From contig DBBN01000099.1 in NCBI GenBank assembly GCA_002292215.1, positions 1 through 11,708 of the forward strand: a stretch of 11,708 nucleotides of DNA. Reading direction: 5' to 3'. The position numbers were made by a program, and so were the translations under genes. The notes beneath the pieces are model-generated. The model made no database searches, was not told the DNA's origin, and saw nothing but the letters and a program-made list of their open reading frames with translations. Origin of the DNA: Glaciecola sp. UBA983 (lineage in GTDB: Bacteria > Pseudomonadota > Gammaproteobacteria > Enterobacterales > Alteromonadaceae). How positions within the stretch are numbered: position 1 is the stretch's first letter; every line of letters begins with the position of its first letter. Positions 1 through 7,371 of the stretch are shown in pieces.

Positions 1-162
1 GTATGGCTGCATACCCAATAATAAACTTAGGAAAACCGAGGCCCTTTCAAAGGACACGGAAAAGTACACGAAAAAGGATATGTAAAAATACACGCAACGG
101 GTCATGATTTTCATAGGGAAATAAAAGGTAGGCCTGACTTAATCTGCAGAGATGTGACTGGT

Positions 163-199
163 CAAAAACTAAATAGATGTCATGAGGCATGACATCTAT
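163..199 (-). terminator. Intrinsic terminator of the peroxiredoxin gene
   Basis: A perfect 12-bp inverted repeat (173-184 ATAGATGTCATG, 188-199 CATGACATCTAT) encloses a 3-base loop. Read on the minus strand it lies just past the peroxiredoxin stop and is followed by TTAGTTTTTG, a T-rich tail. That is the usual layout of a Rho-independent terminator, although the stem is AT-rich and the tail is interrupted. The plus-strand flank is less T-rich, so one-way use for the minus-strand gene is likelier. Confidence 0.7.
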
Positions 200-211
200 C
201 ATTACTGTGTA

Positions 212-952
212 TTACAAATAGACACTTAACGCTTCACTATCACCAATGAACTCACCACCAATAAATATTTGTGGCACAGTATCGCGACCTGTGATTGCTT
301 TGAGTGAGGTTAAAGATGCATCTTTTCCTAGTATAATCTCTTCATAATCATATCCAGCTGCACTGAGTTCCGCTTTAGCTTTAATACAGAACGGACAGTT
401 AGGTTTAGTGAAAATACTTACTTCTTGTGGTGCTTTAGCTTCAGGATCTAAGTACCTCAACATTGTGTCAGCGTCAGATACTTCAAATGGGTCACCTGGT
501 AAGTCAGGCTCAATAAACATCTTTTCAATGATCCCGTTATTTACCAGCATTGAATAGCGCCAGCTACGCTTGCCGAAACCGATTGCAGATTTATCGACGA
601 GTAAGCCCATTTTTTCTGTAAATTCTCCATTACCATCGGGCACAACTGTAATATTTTGTGCTTCTTGATCTGCAAGCCAAGAGTTCATTACAAATGTATC
701 ATTAACGGAAATACAAACAATGTCATCGACGCCATGTTTGGCAAATGTCTTTGCTAATTGATTATAACGTGGCAAGTGTGTGGAAGAACATGTTGGCGTA
801 AATGCGCCTGGTAATGAAAAAACGACAACTTTTTTGCGACTGAATAACCCTTTTGTATCTAACGTTTGCCATTCATCGCCTACCCGCACAGGCCAAGTGA
901 CATTTGGTACTGATGTGCCTGTTTTGTCTATAAAATTTGGATTGGTTAGCAT
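212..952 (-). CDS. Peroxiredoxin-glutaredoxin hybrid (Prx5-Grx), glutathione-dependent peroxidase
   Basis: A 246-residue cytosolic fusion enzyme that reduces hydrogen peroxide and alkyl hydroperoxides; in this family the oxidised peroxidatic cysteine is recycled by the attached glutaredoxin with glutathione. Residues about 1-165 are a Prx5-type thioredoxin fold with the motif PGAFTPTC, whose Cys55 is the peroxidatic cysteine; Arg132 in the RSWRYSML segment is a likely active-site arginine. Residues about 176-246 are a glutaredoxin with a dithiol CPFC site (Cys186, Cys189), TVPQIFI (225-231) and the GG that follows. The length matches the Haemophilus influenzae hybrid (about 240 residues). The start is supported by AGGA six bases upstream of ATG. 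It is divergent from the TonB receptor and has its own promoter and terminator, so it is a single-gene unit, probably stress-controlled. No oxyR gene is visible beside it. Confidence 0.95.
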   Translation of the reverse strand: MLTNPNFIDKTGTSVPNVTWPVRVGDEWQTLDTKGLFSRKKVVVFSLPGAFTPTCSSTHLPRYNQLAKTFAKHGVDDIVCISVNDTFVMNSWLADQEAQNITVVPDGNGEFTEKMGLLVDKSAIGFGKRSWRYSMLVNNGIIEKMFIEPDLPGDPFEVSDADTMLRYLDPEAKAPQEVSIFTKPNCPFCIKAKAELSAAGYDYEEIILGKDASLTSLKAITGRDTVPQIFIGGEFIGDSEALSVYL

Positions 953-983
953 AATATTTCCTAATTAATGATAGTGAAGAGGC

Positions 984-1035
984 TCTAATATACGATTAGA
1001 ATTTTAAACAGGCAATCTAATAAAACAAATTAGAT
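984..1035. promoter_or_regulatory. Tandem TCTAAT/ATTAGA inverted repeats, candidate operator
   Basis: Two inverted repeats share the same half-site. The first is TCTAAT (984-989) with ATTAGA (995-1000), spacer 5. The second is ATCTAAT (1015-1021) with ATTAGAT (1029-1035), spacer 7. Together they cover the -10 region of the peroxiredoxin promoter and reach the upstream edge of its -35. Half-site centres are about 10, 22 and 12 bases apart, roughly on one DNA face. Four half-sites over a peroxidase promoter recall the layout of OxyR sites, but the bases do not match the ATAG/CTAT consensus, so the regulator is unassigned. Confidence 0.5.
987..1015 (-). promoter_or_regulatory. Sigma70-type promoter of the peroxiredoxin gene
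   Basis: Read on the minus strand, TTGCCT (1010-1015) and TATATT (987-992) are separated by exactly 17 bases; they match the -35 and -10 consensus at 4 and 5 of 6 positions. Transcription would begin near 980, leaving a leader of about 28 bases before the ATG. This is the best promoter match in the window. The -10 element sits inside one inverted repeat and the -35 touches another. Confidence 0.65.
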
Positions 1036-1201
1036 CAATCGGTTAAATTGAAAGCTCATCAATAACAAAAAACTTAAAGATGACAGTGAGTTATTGCCTA
1101 ATACTACAGTCAAGATAATCGATTACTCGTAGTTTTGTCATGTGTTGGCCTGGCATAAATGTAAATGATGTTTTTTTGTTATTATATAAATATGTTTATT
1201 T

Positions 1202-1221
1202 TTTCTTAATCAATTAAGAAA
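1202..1221. promoter_or_regulatory. 20-bp near-perfect palindrome upstream of the TonB receptor
   Basis: TTTCTTAAT (1202-1210) and ATTAAGAAA (1213-1221) are perfect inverted copies around a central CA. The site lies just upstream of a possible -35 box at 1226, where a dimeric transcription factor could act. It is too AT-rich, and its flank not T-rich enough on a transcribed strand, to be a convincing terminator. The regulator is unknown. Confidence 0.45.
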
Positions 1222-1225
1222 GATG

Positions 1226-1254
1226 TTGATTTATACATTTAATTTCATTATTGT
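1226..1254 (+). promoter_or_regulatory. Possible weak promoter of the TonB receptor
   Basis: TTGATT (1226-1231) and TATTGT (1249-1254) are 17 bases apart, each matching the sigma70 consensus at four of six positions. This would place the transcript start near 1261 and give a leader of about 50 bases. In such AT-rich DNA other placements are possible, for example around TATAAA at 1185-1190, which lacks a good -35. The GTTAC half-sites would overlap the -10 and start region. Confidence 0.3.
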
Positions 1255-1277
1255 TACAACCTAGTAACATAAGTTAC
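1253..1277. promoter_or_regulatory. Three alternating GTTAC half-sites, candidate repressor operator
   Basis: GTTAC (1253-1257), GTAAC (1264-1268) and GTTAC (1273-1277) alternate in orientation, forming two overlapping inverted repeats with spacers of 6 and 4 bases. They lie between the putative -10 of the receptor and its ribosome binding site, where a bound repressor would block transcription. No regulator gene is present in the window, and I do not recognise the motif. Confidence 0.35.
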
Positions 1278-1296
1278 GATCTCAACAGGGAATAAT

Positions 1297-1314
1297 AGGA
1301 CACACACACATATG
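1297..1314 (+). promoter_or_regulatory. Ribosome binding site with a CA-dinucleotide spacer
   Basis: AGGA (1297-1300) is the only Shine-Dalgarno-like element before the receptor ATG at 1312. The 11-base spacer is long and is built almost wholly of five CA units (1301-1310) followed by T. A change of one or two repeat units would alter the spacing between ribosome binding site and start codon. Confidence 0.6.
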
Positions 1315-4245
1315 AAAACTAATAAAATTTTTAAGCCTGCAATAATATCATTAGCTGTTTCAGCTGCGATGTTTTCAGGTAGTGCTTTAGCACAGCAAGC
1401 AAACACAAACGAAGTTGCGGATGATGTTGAAGTTATTGCTGTTAGCGGTATTCGTGGTTCACTAATTCGTGCACAAGCGATTAAACAAGATAACAAATCT
1501 ATCGTAGAAGCTATTTCAGCTGAAGACATCGGTAAATTACCTGATTCATCTATCGCTGAATCATTAGCGCGTCTTCCTGGTCTTGCCGGTGAACGAGTTG
1601 GCGGTCGTACTTCTGGTATTTCTGTTCGTGGTTTTAAAGAAGATTTCACTGGTACTACACTAAACGGTCGTGAATTGATCGGTATTGGTGATAACCGTGG
1701 TGTTGAATATGATCTTTATCCTTCTGAGATCATGACTGGTGCGACAATTTATAAAACGACTGATGCGTCGTTAACGACTCAAGGTATCGGTGGTACAGTC
1801 GATTTACAAACAGTTCGTCCTTTATCTGCAAAACGTACTTTAACGATCAATGGTAGTTATGAGCAAGCAGGTAATGAATCTGACAATCCAGAATTTGACA
1901 ACACAGGTAAGCGTTTTGCGTTATCGTTCGTTGAAAAATTTGCTGATGATACCATTGGCTTGGCTGTTGCTTATGCAACTGCTGAATCACCAAACAACCA
2001 ACGTAAATATGGTGTTTGGGGTTACAATGCACAAAATAATGGTGATGATTTCGTACCAGCGGGTCTGGATTTAAATAACCAATCTACATTACTAGACCGT
2101 GAAACAATTTCTGCTGTATTACAATTCCAACCAAATGACCAACTAGACATCGTCCTTGACGTGCTAGATATCAGTTATTCTGATTCAGGTGTCTTACGTG
2201 GTTTCATCGAACCTTTCTCTTTAGAAGTTGATGCCGATGGTAACCCTGTGTACACAGGTTCAGGAAACAACGTAAGCGGTAATCAAGTTGGTGTTAACCC
2301 AGTATTACGTACCGATCCATTACAAAAAGATGGTTCACTTCAAGCATTTGGTTTAAACGTAAACTACGCTATTGATGATACATGGTCTGTAGAAGTTGAT
2401 TTAGCGTCGAGTGAATCTGCTAAGCGTGATCTTCGTGCAGAATCTTATGCCGGTTTAGCTCGCTCAGGTACCTTAGGTTCTGATGAGTTAGGTACTCGTT
2501 CATTCGAAATGAGTGACAATGGTGTATTCTTCACTAGTCAATCTGGACTTGGTGCTTTTGCCGATGCAAATGCGTTACAATTAACTGGCCCGCAAGTTTG
2601 GGGTGGTGGTATGGCTAATATCGCTGATCAGTTTACATCAACCGTGTTACAAGAAAACGGACAGCCGTTCAGTTTCTTGAATGCGCAAGATGGTTTCATG
2701 AACTATGCTGATTTTGCTGAAGAATTAACTACAGCAAAAATTCAAATTCAAGCTGAGCTTGATGGTGGTTTATTCACAAACGTAGTAACTGGTTTACATA
2801 TCAGCGACCGTTTTAAAGAAAAAATCAACAAAGGTTTATTTGCAACTGCATCTTCTTATCCTTTCTCGACGGGTATTCCAAGTGAATATGTCTACGGTCT
2901 TGCTGATTTAAGCTGGGCTGGTTTAGGACAGGTTGTCGCGTATGACGGTTTTGCACCTTACTATGATGATACTTATACATTAAATGATGCAGGTCTTCTT
3001 GAACCAGACCGTTTAGGTGATACATTTACGGTTGATGAGCGTGTAACGACTTTCTTCGTTAAAGCTGACTATGAAACTGAACTTGGTGATATGCCGGTAT
3101 TTGGTAATGTGGGCTTACAGTATATTCGTAGTGATCAGTCTTCTTCGGGTTATATCGGTGTTGTTGGTGATAACTTCGCAGTATGTGATGATAACAACGA
3201 TGGTGAAGTAGACGATAGCTGTAAAATTACAGCAGGCGATAAGTATACGCATTTATTACCAAGCTTTAACTTAAGTGCTGAAGTTGCAGATAATCAATTC
3301 ATTCGCTTAGCTGCTTCTAAAACTATCTCTCGTGCTCGTATTGACCAAATGCGTGCATCTGGTTTTGTTAAATTTGATCAGAACATCGATTTAATCACAA
3401 TACCAAATACACTTGCAGATGTTGAAGCAAATGGTTCACCTTGGAGCAAAGTAACGGGTAACCCTATGTTACGTCCGTTAGAAGCGAACAACTTTGACGT
3501 TGCATACGAAAATTACTTTGAAGATGAAGGTTATGTTTCAGTTGCTGTGTTCTACAAAGATCTTGTTAACTGGACTCGTGATGGTAACGAATATATTGAT
3601 TTCACAAATGATCCAACGAATGGCGGTGCAAACTACTTCATTCCTGGTTTCCATGATCGTGTAATCGACCAAGATGGTGTTTATGGCCCATTAAATACAG
3701 CTTACTCACAAGGTGATTTAGTCACTCCTCCTGATTTTGGTGCATATTCGTTCTTCGAAGATGGCTTAAAAGGCGAAGTTAAAGGTATCGAAGTTACTGC
3801 AAACATTCCATTAAACATGTTAGCGGATGAGCTTGACGGATTTGGTGTTGCAGCTTCTGCTACACTAATTGATGCGAAACTAGATAATGGTGCAAGCATT
3901 CCTGGTCAGTCTGATAGCGTTTACTCGTTAACAGCTTACTATGAGCGTGATGGATTTGAAGTCCGTGTTGCAGCAACAGATCGTGATGGATTCACTACCT
4001 ATGAGCGTGGTGGTTCTAACAAGATTGCTGAAGCAAGCCGTGACGGTGTGACGTTGTTAGATGCTCAGATCAGCTATGATTTCTCCGAAGCCGGTATGGA
4101 AGCATTGAAAGGTCTTAAAGTATCATTGCAAGGTACAAACTTGACAGATGAAGATGAATCAACACGTGATGGTAACGGTATTGTTACGGTTAATCGCCAG
4201 TTTGGTCCTTCTTACTTACTAAACGTTAACTACTCTTTCTATTAA
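1312..4245 (+). CDS. TonB-dependent outer-membrane receptor, Xanthomonas/Caulobacter type (TIGR01782-like)
   Basis: A 977-residue outer-membrane transporter that would take up a scarce ligand using energy from TonB-ExbB-ExbD. Residues 1-27 are a signal peptide (basic start, hydrophobic core, ALA before QQ). A TonB-box-like EVIAV follows near residue 40. The plug domain, about 50-175, has the hallmarks of this subfamily: IVEAISAEDIGKLPD, ESLARLPG, ISVRGF, TLNGREL, YPSEIM and GIGGTVDLQT. The rest is a long beta barrel ending in an aromatic residue (NVNYSFY), as expected for Bam-dependent insertion. Only two cysteines occur, Cys625 and Cys637, bracketing an acidic DxNxDGxxD loop. Relatives often sit in carbohydrate-use loci or beside halogenase-like genes, as here. 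Ligand cannot be told from sequence. A strong terminator separates it from the halogenases, so joint control would need a second promoter or read-through. Confidence 0.95.
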   Translation: MKTNKIFKPAIISLAVSAAMFSGSALAQQANTNEVADDVEVIAVSGIRGSLIRAQAIKQDNKSIVEAISAEDIGKLPDSSIAESLARLPGLAGERVGGRTSGISVRGFKEDFTGTTLNGRELIGIGDNRGVEYDLYPSEIMTGATIYKTTDASLTTQGIGGTVDLQTVRPLSAKRTLTINGSYEQAGNESDNPEFDNTGKRFALSFVEKFADDTIGLAVAYATAESPNNQRKYGVWGYNAQNNGDDFVPAGLDLNNQSTLLDRETISAVLQFQPNDQLDIVLDVLDISYSDSGVLRGFIEPFSLEVDADGNPVYTGSGNNVSGNQVGVNPVLRTDPLQKDGSLQAFGLNVNYAIDDTWSVEVDLASSESAKRDLRAESYAGLARSGTLGSDELGTRSFEMSDNGVFFTSQSGLGAFADANALQLTGPQVWGGGMANIADQFTSTVLQENGQPFSFLNAQDGFMNYADFAEELTTAKIQIQAELDGGLFTNVVTGLHISDRFKEKINKGLFATASSYPFSTGIPSEYVYGLADLSWAGLGQVVAYDGFAPYYDDTYTLNDAGLLEPDRLGDTFTVDERVTTFFVKADYETELGDMPVFGNVGLQYIRSDQSSSGYIGVVGDNFAVCDDNNDGEVDDSCKITAGDKYTHLLPSFNLSAEVADNQFIRLAASKTISRARIDQMRASGFVKFDQNIDLITIPNTLADVEANGSPWSKVTGNPMLRPLEANNFDVAYENYFEDEGYVSVAVFYKDLVNWTRDGNEYIDFTNDPTNGGANYFIPGFHDRVIDQDGVYGPLNTAYSQGDLVTPPDFGAYSFFEDGLKGEVKGIEVTANIPLNMLADELDGFGVAASATLIDAKLDNGASIPGQSDSVYSLTAYYERDGFEVRVAATDRDGFTTYERGGSNKIAEASRDGVTLLDAQISYDFSEAGMEALKGLKVSLQGTNLTDEDESTRDGNGIVTVNRQFGPSYLLNVNYSFY

Positions 4246-4260
4246 GATATAGTAAACTGT

Positions 4261-4298
4261 AAAGACCTCATGGCTCAGGCGATGAGGTCTTTTTTTTT
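4261..4298 (+). terminator. Strong intrinsic terminator after the TonB receptor
   Basis: AAAGACCTCAT (4261-4271) pairs perfectly with ATGAGGTCTTT (4282-4292) around a 10-base loop, and nine T residues (4290-4298) follow directly. It starts 15 bases past the receptor stop. It should end most receptor transcripts and keep halogenase levels low unless there is read-through or a separate promoter. Confidence 0.92.
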
Positions 4299-4303
4299 GT
4301 CTT

Positions 4304-4344
4304 ATTTATTTTTGGCTTCAGATTAGGTAAAGTCAAAAATAAAT
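4304..4344 (+). promoter_or_regulatory. 15-bp leader hairpin before the halogenase operon
   Basis: ATTTATTTTTGGCTT (4304-4318) and AAGTCAAAAATAAAT (4330-4344) are inverted copies that pair over 15 positions with one G-U wobble, leaving an 11-base loop. It begins six bases after the T-run of the receptor terminator and ends 23 bases before the first halogenase ATG. It lacks a following T-run, so it is not a normal terminator. It could be an operator at the DNA level or an RNA element that blunts read-through, protects a 5' end or affects translation. I see no clear sigma70 promoter in 4299-4367. Confidence 0.5.
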
Positions 4345-4367
4345 CACGCATATAAGGTATTTGATAC

Positions 4368-5858
4368 ATGCAACAACCAATCAAAAAAGTCGTCATTGCT
4401 GGCGGTGGTACTGCTGGCTGGATGACTGCTGCGCTGATGCAAAAAGTCTTACAGGGGCAAATTGAAATCGAGCTGGTTGAATCAGAAGATATCGGAATTG
4501 TCGGTGTCGGTGAAGCAACGATCCCACCAATTCAAGTCTTTAATCAATTTTTGGGTGTGGATGAAAAAGAGTTTTTACGCGAAACCAACGGGACAATTAA
4601 GCTTGCGATTCAATTTGAAAACTGGCGTGTAAAAGGTGAATCCTATTTACATACATTTGGTGCACCTGGGACTAATTTGGGATTTTGTAATTTTCAGCAT
4701 TATTGGTTACGTGCTTATAAAGCGGGTTTACAAAAATCCATTTGGGAATATGACTTAAATTACCTATGTAGTGTAGACGGTTCATTTAACAAAATTAATA
4801 CGCAAAACCCCATGTTTGATATGCCTTATGCTTATCACTTTGATTCGTCTTTATATGGTAAATATTTACGTAAAATTGCTGAAAAAGGCGGTGTTATTCG
4901 TACTGAAGGGATTATTGAGCATGTTCAACAGGATCCAATTTATGGAAATATTACGGGCTTACAGTTAAAAAGTGGTAAGCAAATTCAAGGTGATTTATTT
5001 ATTGATTGTACGGGCTCTCGAGCTATTTTATCCCAACAAACATTAGGTGTAAAATATGAAGATTGGTCGCACTGGTTAGCGGCTGATAGTGCATTGGCCG
5101 TGCAAACTAATCGTTTTGAAAAGACCCTACCCTATACCCGCAGTATCGCGCATGACAAAGGCTGGCAATGGCGGATACCATTAACCAATCGCAACGGTAA
5201 CGGCATTGTGTTCTCATCAAAATATATGACAGATGAAGAAGCACATGATCGCCTGATTAATAATTTAGGGTCAGATCCAATTAATGACGTACGTAAAATA
5301 TCGTTTAGAACGGGTCGAACAAAAGAACAATGGCATAAAAACGTGATCAGTATTGGCTTGGCGAGTGGATTTTTAGAGCCATTAGAATCAACCAGTATTC
5401 ATTTAATCCAATCGGCGATTGTGCGATTACTTAAATTATTTCCACATAACGGTATTCAACAATCAGCTGTCGATTTATATAATGCCGAATCTAAGACGGA
5501 ATATGAAACTATTCGAGATTTTATTATTTTGCATTATCACGTTAATGAACGAACTGATTCTGATTTTTGGCAAGATATGCGAAATTTACCTTTACCGGAT
5601 CGGTTAGCACAAAAAATCCAAGTATTTAGTGATGTGGGTGAGATCTTTAATGATCAGCATGATATTTTCCGTGATGCGTCTTGGTTACAAGTGATGCTCG
5701 GCCAAGGGATCATGCCAAAAGATTATCATCCTGCAGCAAATCAAATGAGCGAAGCTCAGTTAACTGACACCTTGGACAAAGTTTTTGCAGCAAAACGTCA
5801 ACCGTTGGTAAAAATGTTACCGCATGATGACTTTTTAGCACATTATTTAAAAGTGTAG
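4368..5858 (+). CDS. Flavin-dependent tryptophan-halogenase-like protein, first copy
   Basis: A 496-residue soluble flavoprotein of the tryptophan halogenase family. Such enzymes use FADH2, oxygen and halide to make hypohalous acid, which a lysine passes to an aromatic substrate. Seen here: the FAD-binding GGGTAGWM (12-19), GVGEATIPP (46-54), the catalytic lysine candidate Lys78 in NGTIKLAIQF (same place as Lys79 of PrnA), WQWRIP (266-271) matching the halogenase WxWxIP, and EPLESTS (337-343), where Glu340 fits the active-site glutamate. PrnA-type enzymes have EPLESTG, so a halide-site glycine is serine here. Length fits the family. AAGG stands 10 bases before the ATG. It heads a three-gene unit with a second halogenase and an MBL hydrolase, like the receptor-linked BrvH and Xanthomonas enzymes that brominate indole. 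A partner flavin reductase is not in the window. Substrate, and even halogenation, are inferred. Confidence 0.88.
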   Translation: MQQPIKKVVIAGGGTAGWMTAALMQKVLQGQIEIELVESEDIGIVGVGEATIPPIQVFNQFLGVDEKEFLRETNGTIKLAIQFENWRVKGESYLHTFGAPGTNLGFCNFQHYWLRAYKAGLQKSIWEYDLNYLCSVDGSFNKINTQNPMFDMPYAYHFDSSLYGKYLRKIAEKGGVIRTEGIIEHVQQDPIYGNITGLQLKSGKQIQGDLFIDCTGSRAILSQQTLGVKYEDWSHWLAADSALAVQTNRFEKTLPYTRSIAHDKGWQWRIPLTNRNGNGIVFSSKYMTDEEAHDRLINNLGSDPINDVRKISFRTGRTKEQWHKNVISIGLASGFLEPLESTSIHLIQSAIVRLLKLFPHNGIQQSAVDLYNAESKTEYETIRDFIILHYHVNERTDSDFWQDMRNLPLPDRLAQKIQVFSDVGEIFNDQHDIFRDASWLQVMLGQGIMPKDYHPAANQMSEAQLTDTLDKVFAAKRQPLVKMLPHDDFLAHYLKV

Positions 5859-5887
5859 CAGGGGATGGTTTTGTTAGGAAAAAGATT

Positions 5888-7363
5888 ATGAATCCGCAAC
5901 GCATTGTTATTTTAGGAGGTGGAACAGCTGGCTGGATGGCGGCAAACCTGTTAGCGCATCGCTGGAGGGAACACCCAATTCATATCACCGTAGTCGAATC
6001 ACCTGACATTGGTATTATCGGTGTAGGGGAAGGCTCAACACCGAGTTTGAAACGTTTTTTTGCAGACTTAAATATTCCTGAGTCAGATTGGATGGAACGA
6101 TGCAAAGCGACATATAAAGTGAATATAGAATTTGCAGGTTGGAGTCCTAATTCACAAAATGCCAGTTATAGTCACCCATTTATTTCGCAATTAGACACCT
6201 TTAGTGAGCGTCCTTTTCAGGTTAATTGCTATACCCGCCGTTTGGGTTTGGATGTTGAAACGACACCAGAAAAATTTCTGTTTAATGGTTGGCTTGCTAA
6301 GCATAACAAACATCCTATTGCTCCTGATCATTTTCCCTTTAATGTTGAATACGGCTATCATTTTGATTCGGGTTTACTGGGACAATTTTTAGCGGATCAC
6401 GCACAACAACTTGGTGTTGAGCATAAGCAAAGAACGATTGAACATGTCCAACAACACCCCGATGACAGTATTGCGGCATTAGTCTGCGATAATGGTGAAG
6501 TGATACCCGCTGATTTATTTTTTGATTGTACGGGATTTAGGTCTGTGCTGTTACAACAAACATTGGGCGTCAAATTTAATACGTTCAAAGATAATTTATA
6601 TAATGATGCTGCTGTTGTTTTTCCTACTGCGGTAGATCAAAACCAACCAGTAGAAACACAAGCGACCGCCTTATCTAATGGCTGGGCGTGGCGGATTCCG
6701 TTAACCCACCGCACTGGGAATGGTTACGTTTTCAGTCAAGATTTTATCTCGGCAGACCATGCAGAAACGGAGTTTCGTGCGCATTTAGGTTTGCTTGATA
6801 GTGATATAGAAGCTCGTCATTTACAAATGAATGTAGGTCAAGTTAGTCAACACTGGTACAAAAACTGTGTTGGATTAGGTTTATCACAAGGATTTATTGA
6901 ACCGTTAGAAGCGACAGCGTTGCATTTGGTACAAACTTCGGTTGAACGCTTTATTGAAGAATACGAAGCGGGGCATTTTTCGAATAAGCGCCAAGATAAT
7001 TACAATAATATTATCAATGAAAACTTTGAACGGGTACGTGATTACATCGTCGCTCACTATAAGCTCAATACTCGAGATGACTCTGAATATTGGCGTGCTA
7101 ATCGTAATAATGAGCATATATCCAAGCCTTTACTAGAGTTACTTGATGTCTGGTTTAGGCGTGGTGATTTAACACAACACCTTAAAGAAAACGGACATGC
7201 GTCGCATTTTAGCGCGACCTCATGGCATTGCCTTTTATCTGGATATGGTGCTTATCCGCCATTGTCCGTCAATCAACCTGGTACAGGAGATCTGTATTCT
7301 GATAATCAACTTGATGCTTTTTTTAAAGGGTGTCTAATGAATTTTAAATCTTCGCGTGTGTAA
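5888..7363 (+). CDS. Flavin-dependent tryptophan-halogenase-like protein, second copy
   Basis: A 491-residue divergent paralogue of the gene just upstream, with the same order of motifs: GGGTAGWM (10-17), GVGEGSTPS (46-54), catalytic lysine candidate Lys77 in KATYKVNIEF, FFDCTG near 211-216, WAWRIP (266-271) and EPLEATA (338-344), where Glu341 is the active-site glutamate candidate. The halide-site stretch differs from PrnA EPLESTG at two places, serine to alanine and glycine to alanine, which could change halide choice or abolish halogenation. Shared tracts (IEHVQQ, YHFDS, LQQTLGVK, GNG.VFS) show ancient duplication, while residues about 95-150 hardly match, suggesting different substrates. 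AGGA lies 8 bases before the ATG and only 29 bases separate it from the first copy, so both are almost surely on one mRNA. The role is inferred from family and neighbours. Confidence 0.86.
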   Translation: MNPQRIVILGGGTAGWMAANLLAHRWREHPIHITVVESPDIGIIGVGEGSTPSLKRFFADLNIPESDWMERCKATYKVNIEFAGWSPNSQNASYSHPFISQLDTFSERPFQVNCYTRRLGLDVETTPEKFLFNGWLAKHNKHPIAPDHFPFNVEYGYHFDSGLLGQFLADHAQQLGVEHKQRTIEHVQQHPDDSIAALVCDNGEVIPADLFFDCTGFRSVLLQQTLGVKFNTFKDNLYNDAAVVFPTAVDQNQPVETQATALSNGWAWRIPLTHRTGNGYVFSQDFISADHAETEFRAHLGLLDSDIEARHLQMNVGQVSQHWYKNCVGLGLSQGFIEPLEATALHLVQTSVERFIEEYEAGHFSNKRQDNYNNIINENFERVRDYIVAHYKLNTRDDSEYWRANRNNEHISKPLLELLDVWFRRGDLTQHLKENGHASHFSATSWHCLLSGYGAYPPLSVNQPGTGDLYSDNQLDAFFKGCLMNFKSSRV

Positions 7364-7371
7364 GGCCTGAT

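Larger units (their letters stand above)
953..1311. other. Divergent intergenic region between the peroxiredoxin and the TonB receptor
   Basis: This 359-base AT-rich spacer carries no ORF I believe. The left part (about 980-1035) holds the peroxiredoxin promoter and its tandem inverted repeats. The middle (about 1036-1200) shows no clear structure beyond AT-rich runs. The right part (1202-1310) holds a 20-bp palindrome, a weak promoter-like pair, three GTTAC/GTAAC half-sites and the CA repeat before the receptor start. Both flanking genes point outward, so all their control must lie here. Confidence 0.8.

Noticed and set aside
3..107. Short plus-strand frame from an ATG at position 3
   Set aside because: About 34 residues, rich in Arg and Lys, with no ribosome site visible and no recognisable similarity; not supportable as a gene.
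984..1035. Canonical OxyR site upstream of the peroxiredoxin
   Set aside because: Layout and context suggest OxyR, but the half-sites are TCTAAT/ATTAGA rather than spaced ATAG/CTAT, so only an unnamed operator is claimed.
1254..1649. Minus-strand open frame opposite the start of the TonB receptor
   Set aside because: It lies antisense to the signal peptide and plug of a clear gene, and its composition looks like a mirror of that coding frame, with no recognisable domain.
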